NCBI RefSeq assembly: GCF_005250615.1
Contig: NZ_SULM01000008.1
Location: 292,985-356,984, forward strand
DNA: 64,000 nt
Source: Pseudomonas rhizoryzae
Lineage (GTDB): Bacteria; Pseudomonadota; Gammaproteobacteria; Pseudomonadales; Pseudomonadaceae
Direction: 5' to 3'
Numbering within the stretch: position 1 is the first letter of the stretch; each line of letters opens with the position of its first letter. The position numbers and the translations under genes are program-made. Under the pieces are notes generated by a model. That model made no database searches and was not told the origin of the DNA. It saw only the letters and a list, made by a program, of their open reading frames with translations. Of the stretch, positions 1 through 8,773 are shown piece by piece.

Positions 1-1380
1 CTCTACCTCAAGGTCTACAGGGTCGAAGGCTCTCGCTGGGACGTGCAACTGCCGGCGCATCAGCCACTCGAAGGCCGCGCTGAGCAGCACCGCCGCGCAG
101 GCCAGGCCCAGCGCCAGGCCCCACCAGACGCCGTGTGGGCCGAGGCCTGCATGCAGGCCCAGCAGCCAGGTGCTGCCGGCGCCGATCAGGCAGTAGCAGA
201 GCAGGCCGCCATAGAAGCCCAGGCGCGCTTGGTGGATGCCGCGCAAGGCGCCCTGGGCGATGCACTGGGTGCCATCGAAGATGACGAACAGCGCGGCGAT
301 CAGCACCAGCTGGCGCGCCAATTCCGCCACCGGGCTGTGGGCGTCCGGCAGGAACAGGCCCACGAACCAGCCGGGAAAGCACCAGAACAGCACGGCGATG
401 CCCGACATCACCAAGGCGCCGCCGCCGATGGCCAGGCGCCCCACCAGCAACACCTCGCGGGGTCGACCCGCACCCTGGTGCTGGCCGATGCGGATGCTGG
501 TGGCATAGGAGAGCCCGGCCGGCAGCATGAACACCAGGTACACCAGTTGGTAGGCGATCTGGTTGGCCGCCAGCGCCGTGGCGCTCAGCGCCCCCATGCA
601 CAGTGCCGCCGAGAGGAACAGGCAGGCTTCCACCGCGTAGGTACCGCTGATCGCCAGGCCCTGGCCGAGGGTGTCGGCCAAGGCGCGGCGATCCGGTCGC
701 CGCAGGTAGCGGGCGAGAGGGTAGGGGGCGTAGGCCGGATGCCGACTGATGTACAGCGCCAGGCACAGCGCCGCGCCATTCATCACCACCGCGGTCACCG
801 TGCCGATGCCTGGCAGTCCTGGTTGTGGCAGCCCGCCCCAGCCGTGCAGCAGCGCCAGGTTGAGCAGCGCATTGAGCGCCGCCGCGCCGAGCACGATGGT
901 CAACACCGGACCGGGTCGCTCCAGGGCGCTGGTGAAGCCACGCAGGGTCATGAACAGCAGATGGCCGGGCAGGGCGAAGGCCAGGCAACGCAGGAAGACC
1001 GCTGCCGCTTGGCGACTCTCCTCCGGCTGGCCAGCCAGCGCCAGCAGCGGCTCGATGTTCCACAGCAGGCAGCCGGCCAGCAGCGCCAGGGCCAGGGCGA
1101 TCCAGATACCCGCTGCCGTCACCGCCGCCACGCCCTCGGTGTCTCCCGCCCCACGGCGCAGTGCCGCCAGATTGGCTACCGCGGTGATCACCCCGATGCA
1201 GATCACCGAGACGAAGGAATACACCGACGCACCCAGGCCACCCCCAGCCAGCCCTGCCGGACCCAGGCGCCCCATCATCAGGGTATCGGTGAACACCATG
1301 GCCACATAGGCCAACTGGGCACCGATCAGCGGCAGGGCCAGGCGCAACAGGGCGAGCAATTCATGGCGCGGCGCAGACAT
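1..1380 (-). CDS. MATE family efflux transporter (3' end outside window)
   Basis: An open frame runs without a stop from an ATG at 1380 to the window edge, giving 460 codons, so the C-terminus is missing. The protein is very hydrophobic, with about twelve membrane segments. It starts MSAPRHELLALLRLALPLI and continues with AQLAYVAMVFTDTLMMGRLG, the pattern of NorM/MATE transporters, which export cationic drugs or metabolites in exchange for Na+ or H+ across the inner membrane. Family members are about 450-480 residues, so little should be missing. It is divergent from the LysR gene across 104 bases, so that regulator may control it (inference). The substrate is not predictable. Confidence 0.88.
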   Translation of the reverse strand, partial: MSAPRHELLALLRLALPLIGAQLAYVAMVFTDTLMMGRLGPAGLAGGGLGASVYSFVSVICIGVITAVANLAALRRGAGDTEGVAAVTAAGIWIALALALLAGCLLWNIEPLLALAGQPEESRQAAAVFLRCLAFALPGHLLFMTLRGFTSALERPGPVLTIVLGAAALNALLNLALLHGWGGLPQPGLPGIGTVTAVVMNGAALCLALYISRHPAYAPYPLARYLRRPDRRALADTLGQGLAISGTYAVEACLFLSAALCMGALSATALAANQIAYQLVYLVFMLPAGLSYATSIRIGQHQGAGRPREVLLVGRLAIGGGALVMSGIAVLFWCFPGWFVGLFLPDAHSPVAELARQLVLIAALFVIFDGTQCIAQGALRGIHQARLGFYGGLLCYCLIGAGSTWLLGLHAGLGPHGVWWGLALGLACAAVLLSAAFEWLMRRQLHVPARAFDPVDLEVE

Positions 1381-1484
1381 GGGCGATCTCGAGGACGGGG
1401 GTGACAGGCGACAAGAACTCATTGTTCGGCCACGGCGCACGCCCCACAATCGGAAAATAGCCATGCCACCCATGAGTCAGAGTC

Positions 1485-2414
1485 ATGTCCGAGTCTGCCG
1501 CGCGCTTGCCGCCGCTCTATGCCCTGCGCGCCTTCGAGGCCGCGGCCCGGCATGGCTCCTTCACCCGCGCCGCCCAGGAACTGTCGCTGACCCAGAGCGC
1601 GGTGAGTCGCCATGTGCGGACCCTGGAAGAGACCTTCGGCTGTCGATTGTTCGAGCGCGCCGGTCGCCACCTGGTCCTGACCGAACCCGGCAAGCTGCTG
1701 CTGCCGGGCCTGAGCGAAGGCTTCGAGGCACTGGCGCGCGCCTGCGGCAATCTCGCCGTGGAGGAAGGCACCCTGCGCCTGAAAGCGCCCACCACCCTGT
1801 CGTTGCGCTGGCTGCTGGCGCGGCTGGCGCGCTTCCGGCAGGCCAGTCCGCAGCTGGATATCCAGCTCACCAGCGTCTGGATGACCAGTGACCGGGTCGA
1901 TTTCTTCCATGAACCCTTCGATTGCGCCGTGCTGCTGGGCGACGGTCGCTTTCCAGCGGACTGGGAGGTGGTGCCGCTGTTCGAGGAGTGGCTGGTGCCG
2001 GTCTGTTCACCGGCCGCGGCTCGTAGCGGAGTGTGGAACGTGGCCCGACTGCGGCAGGAAGAGCTGCTGCATCCCACCTTCGACCGGCGCGACTGGCGGC
2101 GCTGGCTGCAGGCCATGGGGCTGACTCAGGCGGTGCCGGTGAGCGGCGGCCAGGTGTTCGATACCCTCGAACTGGGCATGGCCGCTGCCGCGCGCGGCTA
2201 CGGCGTCTCCATCGGCGATCTGGTCATGCTTGCCGACGATCTGGCAGCCGGTCTCATCGCGCTGCCCTGGCCCGCTGCCGTGGCCAGTGGTGAGGGTTAT
2301 TACCTGGTCTGGCCGCGCGCGCGTCGCGGTCAGGCACGCTTTCGCCAACTGGCGGATTTTCTCCAACGGGAAGTCGCGGCCCAGACACTGCCGAGTGTGT
2401 CTCGTCATAAATAA
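1485..2414 (+). CDS. LysR-family transcriptional regulator, GcvA-like
   Basis: This 309-residue protein has an N-terminal winged helix-turn-helix at about residues 10-68, with LYALRAFEAAARHGSFTRAA and then QSAVSRHVRTLEE and LFERAGRHLVLTEPG. A LysR effector-binding domain follows at about 95-300. The spacing and the ALRAFEAAAR start resemble the GcvA subgroup of LysR regulators. LysR proteins usually act on a divergent neighbour, here the MATE pump, and on their own promoter. The ATG at 1485 is the first good start and leaves about 100 bases of shared promoter region. The ligand is unknown. Confidence 0.9.
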   Translation: MSESAARLPPLYALRAFEAAARHGSFTRAAQELSLTQSAVSRHVRTLEETFGCRLFERAGRHLVLTEPGKLLLPGLSEGFEALARACGNLAVEEGTLRLKAPTTLSLRWLLARLARFRQASPQLDIQLTSVWMTSDRVDFFHEPFDCAVLLGDGRFPADWEVVPLFEEWLVPVCSPAAARSGVWNVARLRQEELLHPTFDRRDWRRWLQAMGLTQAVPVSGGQVFDTLELGMAAAARGYGVSIGDLVMLADDLAAGLIALPWPAAVASGEGYYLVWPRARRGQARFRQLADFLQREVAAQTLPSVSRHK

Positions 2415-2437
2415 GGCGCCAGACAACTGTCAATTTC

Positions 2438-2464
2438 TTTAGTTCGCTCTCCTTTAGCCGATAA
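2438..2464 (+). promoter_or_regulatory. Candidate FliA (sigma-28) promoter for the chemoreceptor gene
   Basis: TTTAGTTC, 11 bases, then GCCGATAA. The -10 element matches the sigma-28 consensus GCCGATAA exactly, and the -35 matches 5 of 8 positions of TAAAGTTT at the correct spacing. It lies about 105 bases upstream of the chemoreceptor start, which fits expression with late flagellar genes. Confidence 0.62.
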
Positions 2465-2570
2465 ACTATCCGTGAGTCTTTGGAAAGGCCGCCGTAGAGC
2501 GGTTCGTCCAAGAATAGCCTTCGCCGCAAATTTACATTGCCCTAAAGGGTCTAGACGCCCAGGAGCACCT

Positions 2571-4544
2571 ATGGTCATTTCTCCCCGACGTACCAGCATT
2601 GCGCGACAACTTGCGCTCGCCCTGAGCCTGGTACTGGTAGTCGTCATCGCGGGCAGCTGCCTGTTCGCCCTGCACGCCTTGAGCGTGTCCATCGAAGGCA
2701 CCCAGCGCAAGCATCTGAGCAGCGAAGCCCAGTTGCTCGCCGATCAGCAGAGCACCTTCCTCGCCACCCTGAAGGTCAGCACCCAGCGCCTCGCCAACCT
2801 GTTCGAGCGGCGCTTCGACGGCGGCCTGAGCCTTCCCGGCGAGCGTCTGCCGCTGGGCAATGGCACCGCCCCTGCGCTGCTGTTCGACGGCAAGGCGCTG
2901 AACAATGACTTCACCCTGGTCGATGACTTCACCCGCCTGACCGGCGGTGTCGCCACCATCTTCGTCCGTGACGGCGACGATTTCATCCGAATCACCACCT
3001 CGCTCAAGAAGCAGGATGGCGCCCGCGCCATCGGCACCCAGCTCGATCGCAAGCATCCGGCCTATGCCGGCCTCTTGCAGGGCCAGGGCTATGTCGGTCG
3101 GGCCCAGCTGTTCGGGCGCTCCTACATGACCCAGTACACCCCGGTACGCGACAGCGCCGGCAAGGTCATCGCCGTGCTCTTCGTCGGCTTCGACTACACC
3201 GATGCCCAGGCCCAGCAACTGGCCCAGCTGAGCAAGCTGCGCATCGGCGAAACCGGCTCCCTGGCCTTGCTCGACGAGCAGGGCCACTGGCTGGTATCGC
3301 CTGCCAATGCCAAGAACAGCGACCAGCTACTCGCCGAACTCAAGGCCAAGCCGCAGCGACACGAATTCAACTGGAGTGACGGTAGCGAGGACTTCCTCAG
3401 CGTCAGCGCCCCGGTCGAAGGCGAAGGCTGGACCGTGGTCGCCACCTTGCCCGAGGCTGAACTGGAGGCGCCCGTGCACGCCGTTGGTCTGCGCCTGGCC
3501 ATCGGCAGCCTGATCGCCCTGCTGCTGGCCGTGGCCGCCTCGGTGCTGCTGCTCCGGCGCAAACTCAGCCCGCTGGCCCAGTTGGTGGAGCGCGCCCAGG
3601 CCCTCGGCCGTGGCCAACTGAGCGTGCGCGTCGAGACGCGCAGCCACGACGAGATCGGCGAGCTCGCCCACAGCTTCAACCAGATGGCCGACGCCCTGGC
3701 GTCGACCGTCGAACAGGTGCGCGGCTCCTCGCGCGCGGTCACCGAGCGTTCCCAGCAACTGAGCCAGCTCTCCGAGGAAACCCTGCGCCGCTCCGCCGAG
3801 CAGTCCAGCCAGATCGACAGCATGGCCAGCGCCGTGGAGGAATTCAGCGCCACCGCCCAGAACATCGCCGACGGCATGCAGCGCACCGAGCGCCTGGTGC
3901 AGGAGAACGCCCAGCAGACCCGCACCGGTACCCAGGCCATGCAAGGGGCCTCGGGCGCCCTGGAGCAGATCGCCGACTCGCTCTCCAGCACGGCCGAACT
4001 CATCAAGGGCCTGGACGACCGTTCCCAGCAGATCGGCGGCATCATCGGCGTCATCAGCGGGATCGCCGAGCAGACCAACCTGCTGGCGCTCAACGCCGCC
4101 ATCGAAGCCGCCCGCGCCGGCGAGCAGGGCCGCGGCTTCGCCGTGGTCGCCGATGAGGTCCGCCAACTGGCCGGCCGTACCAGCGCCGCCACCCGCGAGA
4201 TCTCGCAGATGATCGGTGCGGTACAGGACGAAACCCAACGCGCCATGGGCGCCATCGATGAAGGTAATCGCCTCATGGAACAAGGGCTGGCGCGTAATGC
4301 CGATGTCGCCCAGGCCCTGCGCAGCATCGACCAGCAGGTCGCCGAGGCGGTCGAGCAATTCTCCGGCATCGCCCAGGCCACCGCCGAGCAGAGCACCACG
4401 GCCACTGCCCTCAGTCGCAACATCCAGGCCATCGCCGTGGACAACGCCGCCCAGCGCGACGCCGCCGAGGGCCTGGCCGGTACCGCCGGCGAACTGCGCC
4501 ACCTGGCCGAAGACCTGAGCGCCGAGGTTGGTCGCTTCAGCTAG
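2571..4544 (+). CDS. Methyl-accepting chemotaxis protein with periplasmic Cache domain
   Basis: A 657-residue chemoreceptor. TM1 is at about residues 14-37. A periplasmic Cache_3/Cache_2-type sensor follows at about 45-300, containing the [20 protein letters not shown] region. TM2 is at about 305-328, HAMP at 330-382 and the cytoplasmic signalling domain at 400-657. The hairpin tip near residues 500-535 has [19 protein letters not shown], then [12 protein letters not shown], the hallmark that contacts CheA and CheW. The ATG at 2571 follows AGGAG at 6-base spacing; the frame is open further upstream, but without a ribosome site. A sigma-28-type promoter precedes it and a terminator follows. 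The ligand is unknown; related Cache receptors bind organic acids or amino acids. Confidence 0.95.
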   Translation: MVISPRRTSIARQLALALSLVLVVVIAGSCLFALHALSVSIEGTQRKHLSSEAQLLADQQSTFLATLKVSTQRLANLFERRFDGGLSLPGERLPLGNGTAPALLFDGKALNNDFTLVDDFTRLTGGVATIFVRDGDDFIRITTSLKKQDGARAIGTQLDRKHPAYAGLLQGQGYVGRAQLFGRSYMTQYTPVRDSAGKVIAVLFVGFDYTDAQAQQLAQLSKLRIGETGSLALLDEQGHWLVSPANAKNSDQLLAELKAKPQRHEFNWSDGSEDFLSVSAPVEGEGWTVVATLPEAELEAPVHAVGLRLAIGSLIALLLAVAASVLLLRRKLSPLAQLVERAQALGRGQLSVRVETRSHDEIGELAHSFNQMADALASTVEQVRGSSRAVTERSQQLSQLSEETLRRSAEQSSQIDSMASAVEEFSATAQNIADGMQRTERLVQENAQQTRTGTQAMQGASGALEQIADSLSSTAELIKGLDDRSQQIGGIIGVISGIAEQTNLLALNAAIEAARAGEQGRGFAVVADEVRQLAGRTSAATREISQMIGAVQDETQRAMGAIDEGNRLMEQGLARNADVAQALRSIDQQVAEAVEQFSGIAQATAEQSTTATALSRNIQAIAVDNAAQRDAAEGLAGTAGELRHLAEDLSAEVGRFS

Positions 4545-4584
4545 ATCGCCTATGCCGGCCACGACCGGTAAGGCGAGTGCGAGA

Positions 4585-4607
4585 GGGAGGCTTGGGCCTC
4601 CCTTTTT
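4585..4607 (+). terminator. Rho-independent terminator of the chemoreceptor gene
   Basis: Stem GGGAGGC/GCCTCCC with a short loop, followed by TTTTT, 40 bases past the chemoreceptor stop. Confidence 0.85.
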
Positions 4608-4646
4608 CATTCTTTATCGAAACGGAGCTTGCCCAGGTTCAATCCT

Positions 4647-4675
4647 CTGACTACTGTATGCAAATACAGTATAAA
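4647..4675 (+). promoter_or_regulatory. SOS promoter with LexA box
   Basis: The LexA box CTGTATGCAAATACAG (4654-4669) has the CTGT-N8-ACAG form with a palindromic CTGTAT/ATACAG outer pair. It fills the 17-base spacer between a -35 CTGACT (4647-4652) and a -10 TATAAA (4670-4675). Such a site would block RNA polymerase until LexA is cleaved after DNA damage. Confidence 0.8.
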
Positions 4676-4688
4676 AGGAGGGGCTGAA

Positions 4689-4886
4689 ATGGGCGTATCG
4701 AACGAGACGGTGCAAGCCGTCGAACGCATGCTGACGACCCTGCGCGCGGAGCGGGACGATTACCGCGAACTCGCCCACCAGTGGCGGGCGATGTGCTTCG
4801 AGTTGGCGCAGGAGAACCAGGCGTTGAAGGACGACTTGCAGGAGAAGTCACGGTCTGGCGAGCGGAGCAGGCGCCAGATGGGATGA
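4689..4886 (+). CDS. Small coiled-coil protein of unknown function, predicted SOS-induced
   Basis: A 65-residue protein. The ATG at 4689 is chosen because AAAAGGAGG ends about 8 bases before it; an upstream in-frame start would lie before the LexA box and cannot be used from this promoter. The sequence is mostly heptad-like helix, VQAVERMLTTLRAERDDYRE and then FELAQENQALKDDLQEKS, with no signal peptide or membrane segment. I do not recognise the family. The upstream LexA box implies induction by DNA damage. A small helical protein in that regulon could be a division or repair modulator, but that is speculation. It sits alone between the chemoreceptor terminator and the convergent merR. Confidence 0.75.
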   Translation: MGVSNETVQAVERMLTTLRAERDDYRELAHQWRAMCFELAQENQALKDDLQEKSRSGERSRRQMG

Positions 4887-4944
4887 CACCCAAACGGGCA
4901 AGGCCAGAGGTGCCAGATAAGCAGAACTTTTCAAGGCAACCTCC

Positions 4945-5373
4945 TTACCACGGCGTCTTGCGAGATAGGCCCCGCCTGGCTTGCCGACCACTGAGGTCCA
5001 TCAGCCGTCTGAAGGTCGGGCAATCCAGATGCGACGGCGCCGGGCAATCCGCGACGTGAAGCAGGGTTTCGCGCAGAGCACTCAGGGTGCGAATCTGCTG
5101 ATCGATGTCGGCGGCTTTGCGTCTCAACTCATCGCGCGGAATGTTCGGGTTCTCGTGCTGTTCGCCGAACAGGGTGACCAGGTCCTGCAGCGAGAACCCC
5201 GCCATCTTCCCCATGCTGATCAACTGGAGCTGCACCAGCACCTTAGCCGGGAATTGCCGACGCAGGCCGCTGCGGGAGCAGGAGGCGACTAGGCCTATCT
5301 CCTCGTAATAGCGCAGTGTTGAGGCCGCCACCCCACTCCGGCGGACGACTTCGCCGATATCGAGCGTATCCAT
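4945..5373 (-). CDS. MerR-family regulator, SoxR-like but without the Fe-S cysteine cluster
   Basis: A 142-residue protein starting MDTLDIGEVVRRSGVAASTL, followed by RYYEEIGLV, the MerR helix-turn-helix. A dimerisation helix follows at about residues 75-115. SoxR proteins carry four clustered cysteines (C-x2-C-x-C-x5-C) in the C-terminal loop; here only two are visible, in ADCPAPSHLDCPTF, so a [2Fe-2S] sensor is unlikely. I chose the ATG at 5373, which lies right beside the operator; longer in-frame starts would run through the operator and into the divergent gene. It most likely controls the divergent MFS pump and itself. Confidence 0.88.
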   Translation of the reverse strand: MDTLDIGEVVRRSGVAASTLRYYEEIGLVASCSRSGLRRQFPAKVLVQLQLISMGKMAGFSLQDLVTLFGEQHENPNIPRDELRRKAADIDQQIRTLSALRETLLHVADCPAPSHLDCPTFRRLMDLSGRQARRGLSRKTPW

Positions 5374-5375
5374 GC

Positions 5376-5406
5376 TTGACCTCAAGTCGACTTGAGGCGG
5401 TAGTTT
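5376..5406 (+). promoter_or_regulatory. MerR-type promoter/operator, SoxR-box-like
   Basis: The -35 TTGACC (5376-5381) and -10 TAGTTT (5401-5406) are separated by 19 bases, the over-long spacer typical of MerR-activated promoters. The spacer holds the perfect 18-base palindrome CCTCAAGTCGACTTGAGG (5380-5397), which differs from the enterobacterial SoxR box only in the central bases. It points toward the MFS gene. Confidence 0.78.
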
Positions 5407-5443
5407 CTCCTGCGGATGCCTGTCAGGCAACGAGGAGTAACCC

Positions 5444-6697
5444 GTGGACAAAGCCGCACCGCCTTCAGCTACCGAGCCTACTGGCCGGATCCTTCCCCTG
5501 CTGTTCGTATCGACGCTCCTGGGCGCCTTCGGCACCAGTGCCGCCAACGTCTTGTTGCCCGTACTCGCCGAGCGCTACTCGGCCTCTTTCCTACAGATCC
5601 AGACGGTGGTGATCGCCTATTTGCTCGGTCTCACGCTCGCTGCCCTTGGTGCGGGTCGCCATGGCGATCGCTTTGGCCTTCGTCGCGTTCACCTGGCCGG
5701 GCTGGCGCTGTTCGCTGGCGCCTCTTTGCTCTGCGCCGTGGCGCCGAATCTCGTGGTATTGAGCATGGCGCGGCTGCTACAGGGCGCCGGTGCCGCCTGC
5801 GTGATGACCCTGGCACTGGCCTTGGTGCGTCAGTACCTGCCTCCAGACACACTGGGGCGTGCGCTTGGCCTGTTGGCCAGCGCCTCTGCTCTGGGAACCG
5901 CTGGCGGACCGGTGATCAGCGGTTTGCTGGAACCGCTCGGCGGCTGGCGAACAGTGTTCTGGCTGCAGTTGGCCGGGGCCTTGGGGACGCTTGTGCTGGC
6001 TAGAAAGGAACTGCCAAGACGTGACGTCTCAGCCGCAAGCAGTCCCGCTACCTCTGTAGCCGGCGCGCTGCAATGGCTGCTGTTACCAAGCCTGATCTTC
6101 AATCTGGTCGTCGCCATGACCATGATGGCGACGCTGGTCGTGGCTCCCTTCTATCTAAGCCTTGGGTTGGGTGCCAGCACCGCCATGACCGGGCTGGTCA
6201 TGGCGGTGGGCCCTTGCCTGTCGATTCTCTGCGGTATACCGGCAGGACGCTCCGTAGACCGCTGGGGCTCGATCCGTGTCAGGTTGCTAGGCCTGATCAT
6301 GCTGACACTGGGCGCCGCGCTACTGGCCCTGCTACCACCCTGGTTAGGCATCACCGGCTATATCTTGGGTATCGTCATCCTTACCCCGGGCTATCAACTG
6401 TTCCAGGCGGCCAACAATGCCTATCTATTGGAGCAGGCCGTACCCGAGCGGCGTGGGACGCTGGCTGGTCTACTCAACCTGTCGCGCAACCTCGGCCTAC
6501 TCGTCGGCGCTTGCTGTGTCAGTGCCTTGTTTACTCTGAATGCAGGAGCCGACAGCCTAAGCCGTCTAACCACCCAGTCGCTGACAGCGGGGCTGCAAGG
6601 CGTCTTCGCCAGTATCGCGATACTGCTCGCGGCGATGCTCGCGCTGGCTGTCTGGCCCGTCGCAATGGACCTTCGCCACAAGCACGACGGACATTGA
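5444..6697 (+). CDS. MFS efflux transporter, drug:H+ antiporter type
   Basis: A 417-residue protein with about twelve membrane segments. It has the MFS motif A region between TM2 and TM3 (GAGRHGDRFGLRRV), a motif-C-like stretch (ALGTAGGPVISGLLEPLGGW) and a second-half motif A copy (IPAGRSVDRWGSIRVR). These mark a proton-driven exporter of small toxic compounds. The GTG start at 5444 follows CGAGGAG at good spacing. It is divergent from the MerR regulator, whose 19-base-spacer promoter points at it, so induction by the pump's substrate or by redox-cycling compounds is plausible. The substrate is not predictable. Confidence 0.9.
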   Translation: MDKAAPPSATEPTGRILPLLFVSTLLGAFGTSAANVLLPVLAERYSASFLQIQTVVIAYLLGLTLAALGAGRHGDRFGLRRVHLAGLALFAGASLLCAVAPNLVVLSMARLLQGAGAACVMTLALALVRQYLPPDTLGRALGLLASASALGTAGGPVISGLLEPLGGWRTVFWLQLAGALGTLVLARKELPRRDVSAASSPATSVAGALQWLLLPSLIFNLVVAMTMMATLVVAPFYLSLGLGASTAMTGLVMAVGPCLSILCGIPAGRSVDRWGSIRVRLLGLIMLTLGAALLALLPPWLGITGYILGIVILTPGYQLFQAANNAYLLEQAVPERRGTLAGLLNLSRNLGLLVGACCVSALFTLNAGADSLSRLTTQSLTAGLQGVFASIAILLAAMLALAVWPVAMDLRHKHDGH

Positions 6698-6701
6698 AGG
6701 T

Positions 6702-8192
6702 CTAGTGACTCGCCCGATACTGCAACGCTTCAGCCAGTTGCGCTCGTTCGATGGTGGCCTGCCCCGCCAGATCGGCCAGGGTACGGGCCACCTTGATGAC
6801 TCTATGCAGGGCACGCAGGGAGAGATTCAGGCGCTCGCCAGCGCCTTCCAGCCAGCGTTGATCCGCCTCGCTCAATGCACAAACCTGGTGCAGTTGATCC
6901 AGCCCGAGCAGGGCGTTCGGGCGGCCCTGGCGCGCCATTTGGAGGGCGCGGGCGTCCGCCACCTGACGGGCGGCTTCGGCGGTCGTCAGTTCGGCCGCTG
7001 GCGGGGCGCCCAAACGTAGATTTTCCCGAGCCACGGTCAGGTGCAGATCGATCCGGTCGAGCAGTGGGCCGGAGAGCTTGGCGCGATAGCGCTGGACCTG
7101 TTCCGGGCTGCAGCGGCAACGGCCGGTGGGATCGCCGAGATAACCGCAGGGGCAGGGATTCATCGCCGCCACCAGCTGGAAACGCGCGGGAAAACGCACA
7201 CGGTCGCGGGCCCGGGCGATGACGATTTCGCCACTCTCCAGTGGCTCCCGCAGGACCTCCAGCACCTTGCGGTCGAATTCCGGCAATTCGTCGAGAAACA
7301 GCACCCCCCGATGGGCTAGGGTGATCTCGCCCGGCCCTGGCCGGCTGCCGCCGCCGACCAGTGCCGGCCCGGAGGCCGAATGGTGTGGCTGACGAAACGG
7401 ACGCTGCGGCCAATGCTCCAGCGGTTCGGGGCCGGCCACCGAGTGGATGGCGGCTACCTGCAGCGCTTCGTCCTCGTCCAGCGGCGGCAACAGCCCCGGC
7501 AGGCGACTGGCGAGCAAGGTCTTGCCGGTCCCCGGTGGGCCGGCCAGCAACAGATTGTGCGCACCCGCCGCCGCCACGACCAGGGCGCGCTTGGCTGCCT
7601 GCTGACCCTGCACCTCCGCCAGATCCGGATAGGGCAAAGGCGTGCGCAGCAGGCCGCTGGGCTGGTAGTGGGCGAGGGGCGCCTGGCCGCTCAGGTGGCC
7701 GGCGAATTCCAGCAGATGGTCGACCGCCAGCACCGGCAGACCACTGGCCAGGCAGGCTTCCTCGGCATTGGCGCGGGGCACCACCAGCACCCGTCCGGCG
7801 GCGCGGGCGGCCAAGGCTGCGGGCAGTACGCCGCGTACCGGTCGCACCGCGCCCGACAGCGCCAATTCACCGAGACACTCGTAGCCGTCGAGTCCCTGGG
7901 CGGGTAACTGTCCGCTGGCGGCGAGGATGCCAATGGCCAGGGCGAGATCGAAGCGTCCGCCATCCTTGGGGAGATCGGCCGGTGCGAGATTGAGGGTGAT
8001 GCGGCGGCTGGGGAATTCGAAGCCAGCGTTGAGGATGGCACTGCGCACCCGGTCCTTGGCTTCGCGGACAGCGGTTTCCGGCAGGCCGACAAGGGTGAGG
8101 GCGGGCAGGCCGTTGGCGAGGTGCGCCTCGACGACCACCGGCGGGGCTTCCACGCCCACCTGGGCGCGGGTGTGAACGAGGGCAAGCGACAT
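6702..8192 (-). CDS. comM: YifB/ComM family Mg-chelatase-like AAA+ ATPase
   Basis: A 496-residue protein. The N-terminal Lon-protease-like fold (about 20-130) is followed by an AAA+ module with Walker A GPPGTGKTLLASRLPG, then GVLFLDELPEF as Walker B, the SALVGGGS-type magnesium-chelatase signature as HSASGPALVGGGS, and a C-terminal Mg-chelatase domain. ComM is a hexameric helicase that promotes branch migration during natural transformation; YifB is the E. coli name. The length matches the family. The gene is convergent with the MFS gene (4 bases apart) and lies downstream of ubiK, as in other pseudomonads. Confidence 0.95.
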   Translation of the reverse strand: MSLALVHTRAQVGVEAPPVVVEAHLANGLPALTLVGLPETAVREAKDRVRSAILNAGFEFPSRRITLNLAPADLPKDGGRFDLALAIGILAASGQLPAQGLDGYECLGELALSGAVRPVRGVLPAALAARAAGRVLVVPRANAEEACLASGLPVLAVDHLLEFAGHLSGQAPLAHYQPSGLLRTPLPYPDLAEVQGQQAAKRALVVAAAGAHNLLLAGPPGTGKTLLASRLPGLLPPLDEDEALQVAAIHSVAGPEPLEHWPQRPFRQPHHSASGPALVGGGSRPGPGEITLAHRGVLFLDELPEFDRKVLEVLREPLESGEIVIARARDRVRFPARFQLVAAMNPCPCGYLGDPTGRCRCSPEQVQRYRAKLSGPLLDRIDLHLTVARENLRLGAPPAAELTTAEAARQVADARALQMARQGRPNALLGLDQLHQVCALSEADQRWLEGAGERLNLSLRALHRVIKVARTLADLAGQATIERAQLAEALQYRASH

Positions 8193-8256
8193 GATCTCTC
8201 CTTGATCGTGGTGCGCCAGTCGAAACGCTGCGCCATCCTGGCGCAGCCATCACGGA

Positions 8257-8556
8257 TCAGTCGGCGGGCGCGACGTCCGTGGCCGGTGTAACCGGTGGCG
8301 TAACGCTGCTGGTCTGGGTCTTTTCCAGCTCGGTCAGGCGTAGTTCGAGCGCTTCCAGGCGGGCTCGCGTACGGGCCAGTACCGCCATCTGGGCATCGAA
8401 TTCCTCGCGACTGACCACGTCGAGCTTGCTCAAGGCACCCTGCAGCAGGGCCTTGAACTGACTCTCGATTTCCGCCTTCGGTAGCGGCGAGTCCTGACCG
8501 AACAGCCGACTGGCCTGCTGAGTCAGGGAATCGAACAACGAACGGGTCGCGGACAT
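8257..8556 (-). CDS. ubiK: Ubiquinone biosynthesis accessory factor UbiK (YqiC/BMFP family)
   Basis: A 99-residue protein starting MSATRSLFDSLTQQASRLFG, followed by a C-terminal coiled coil (FDAQMAVLARTRARLEALEL, then RLTELE) typical of the BMFP domain. UbiK helps assemble the soluble ubiquinone-synthesis complex with UbiJ and binds membranes. I use the ATG at 8556, preceded by AGGGGAT, rather than an in-frame ATG seven codons upstream. The C-terminal tail is Thr/Val/Pro rich. It lies 64 bases upstream of yifB on the same strand and diverges from glnK. Confidence 0.87.
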   Translation of the reverse strand: MSATRSLFDSLTQQASRLFGQDSPLPKAEIESQFKALLQGALSKLDVVSREEFDAQMAVLARTRARLEALELRLTELEKTQTSSVTPPVTPATDVAPAD

Positions 8557-8622
8557 GGTTATCCCCTGCTGGATCAAAGCCCAAGTGTAACACGCCAGGC
8601 TTAGACTGCCGTCGGCGGCAGC

Positions 8623-8672
8623 TGCACCGCTTTGGTGCTAAGCGAGTCGTAGAGCTGTTCATTGTTGGTGCA
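8623..8672 (+). promoter_or_regulatory. NtrC enhancer sites upstream of glnK-amtB
   Basis: Site 1 at 8623-8639 reads TGCACC-GCTTT-GGTGCT, matching the NtrC dyad TGCACC-N5-GGTGCA at 11 of 12 positions. Site 2 at 8656-8672 reads TGTTCA-TTGTT-GGTGCA, with one perfect and one degraded half. They lie about 120-160 bases upstream of the inferred start of transcription, a normal enhancer distance. Confidence 0.75.
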
Positions 8673-8757
8673 AAGTGTTTCTCGCCAGCTTGGGATTTGC
8701 CCCGTCAGGTGGCGTGCGAGGCGTGCGGCCCGTGGAATCCGTACCCGTTCGCAAAAT

Positions 8758-8773
8758 TGGCAAGCTTTCTGCT
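8758..8773 (+). promoter_or_regulatory. Sigma-54 promoter of glnK-amtB
   Basis: TGGCAAGCTTTCTGCT has the invariant GG-N10-GC spacing of -24/-12 elements (consensus TGGCACR-N4-TTGCW). It lies within the 388-base gap between ubiK and glnK, about 170 bases before the glnK start. I see no other convincing promoter in the gap. Confidence 0.68.

Noticed and set aside
8..1063. Arg/Pro-rich 351-residue frame and the plus-strand frames across 43-1404
   Set aside because: They are shadows of the MATE gene, whose frame (1-1380, minus) runs off the window edge and has convincing membrane-transporter sequence.
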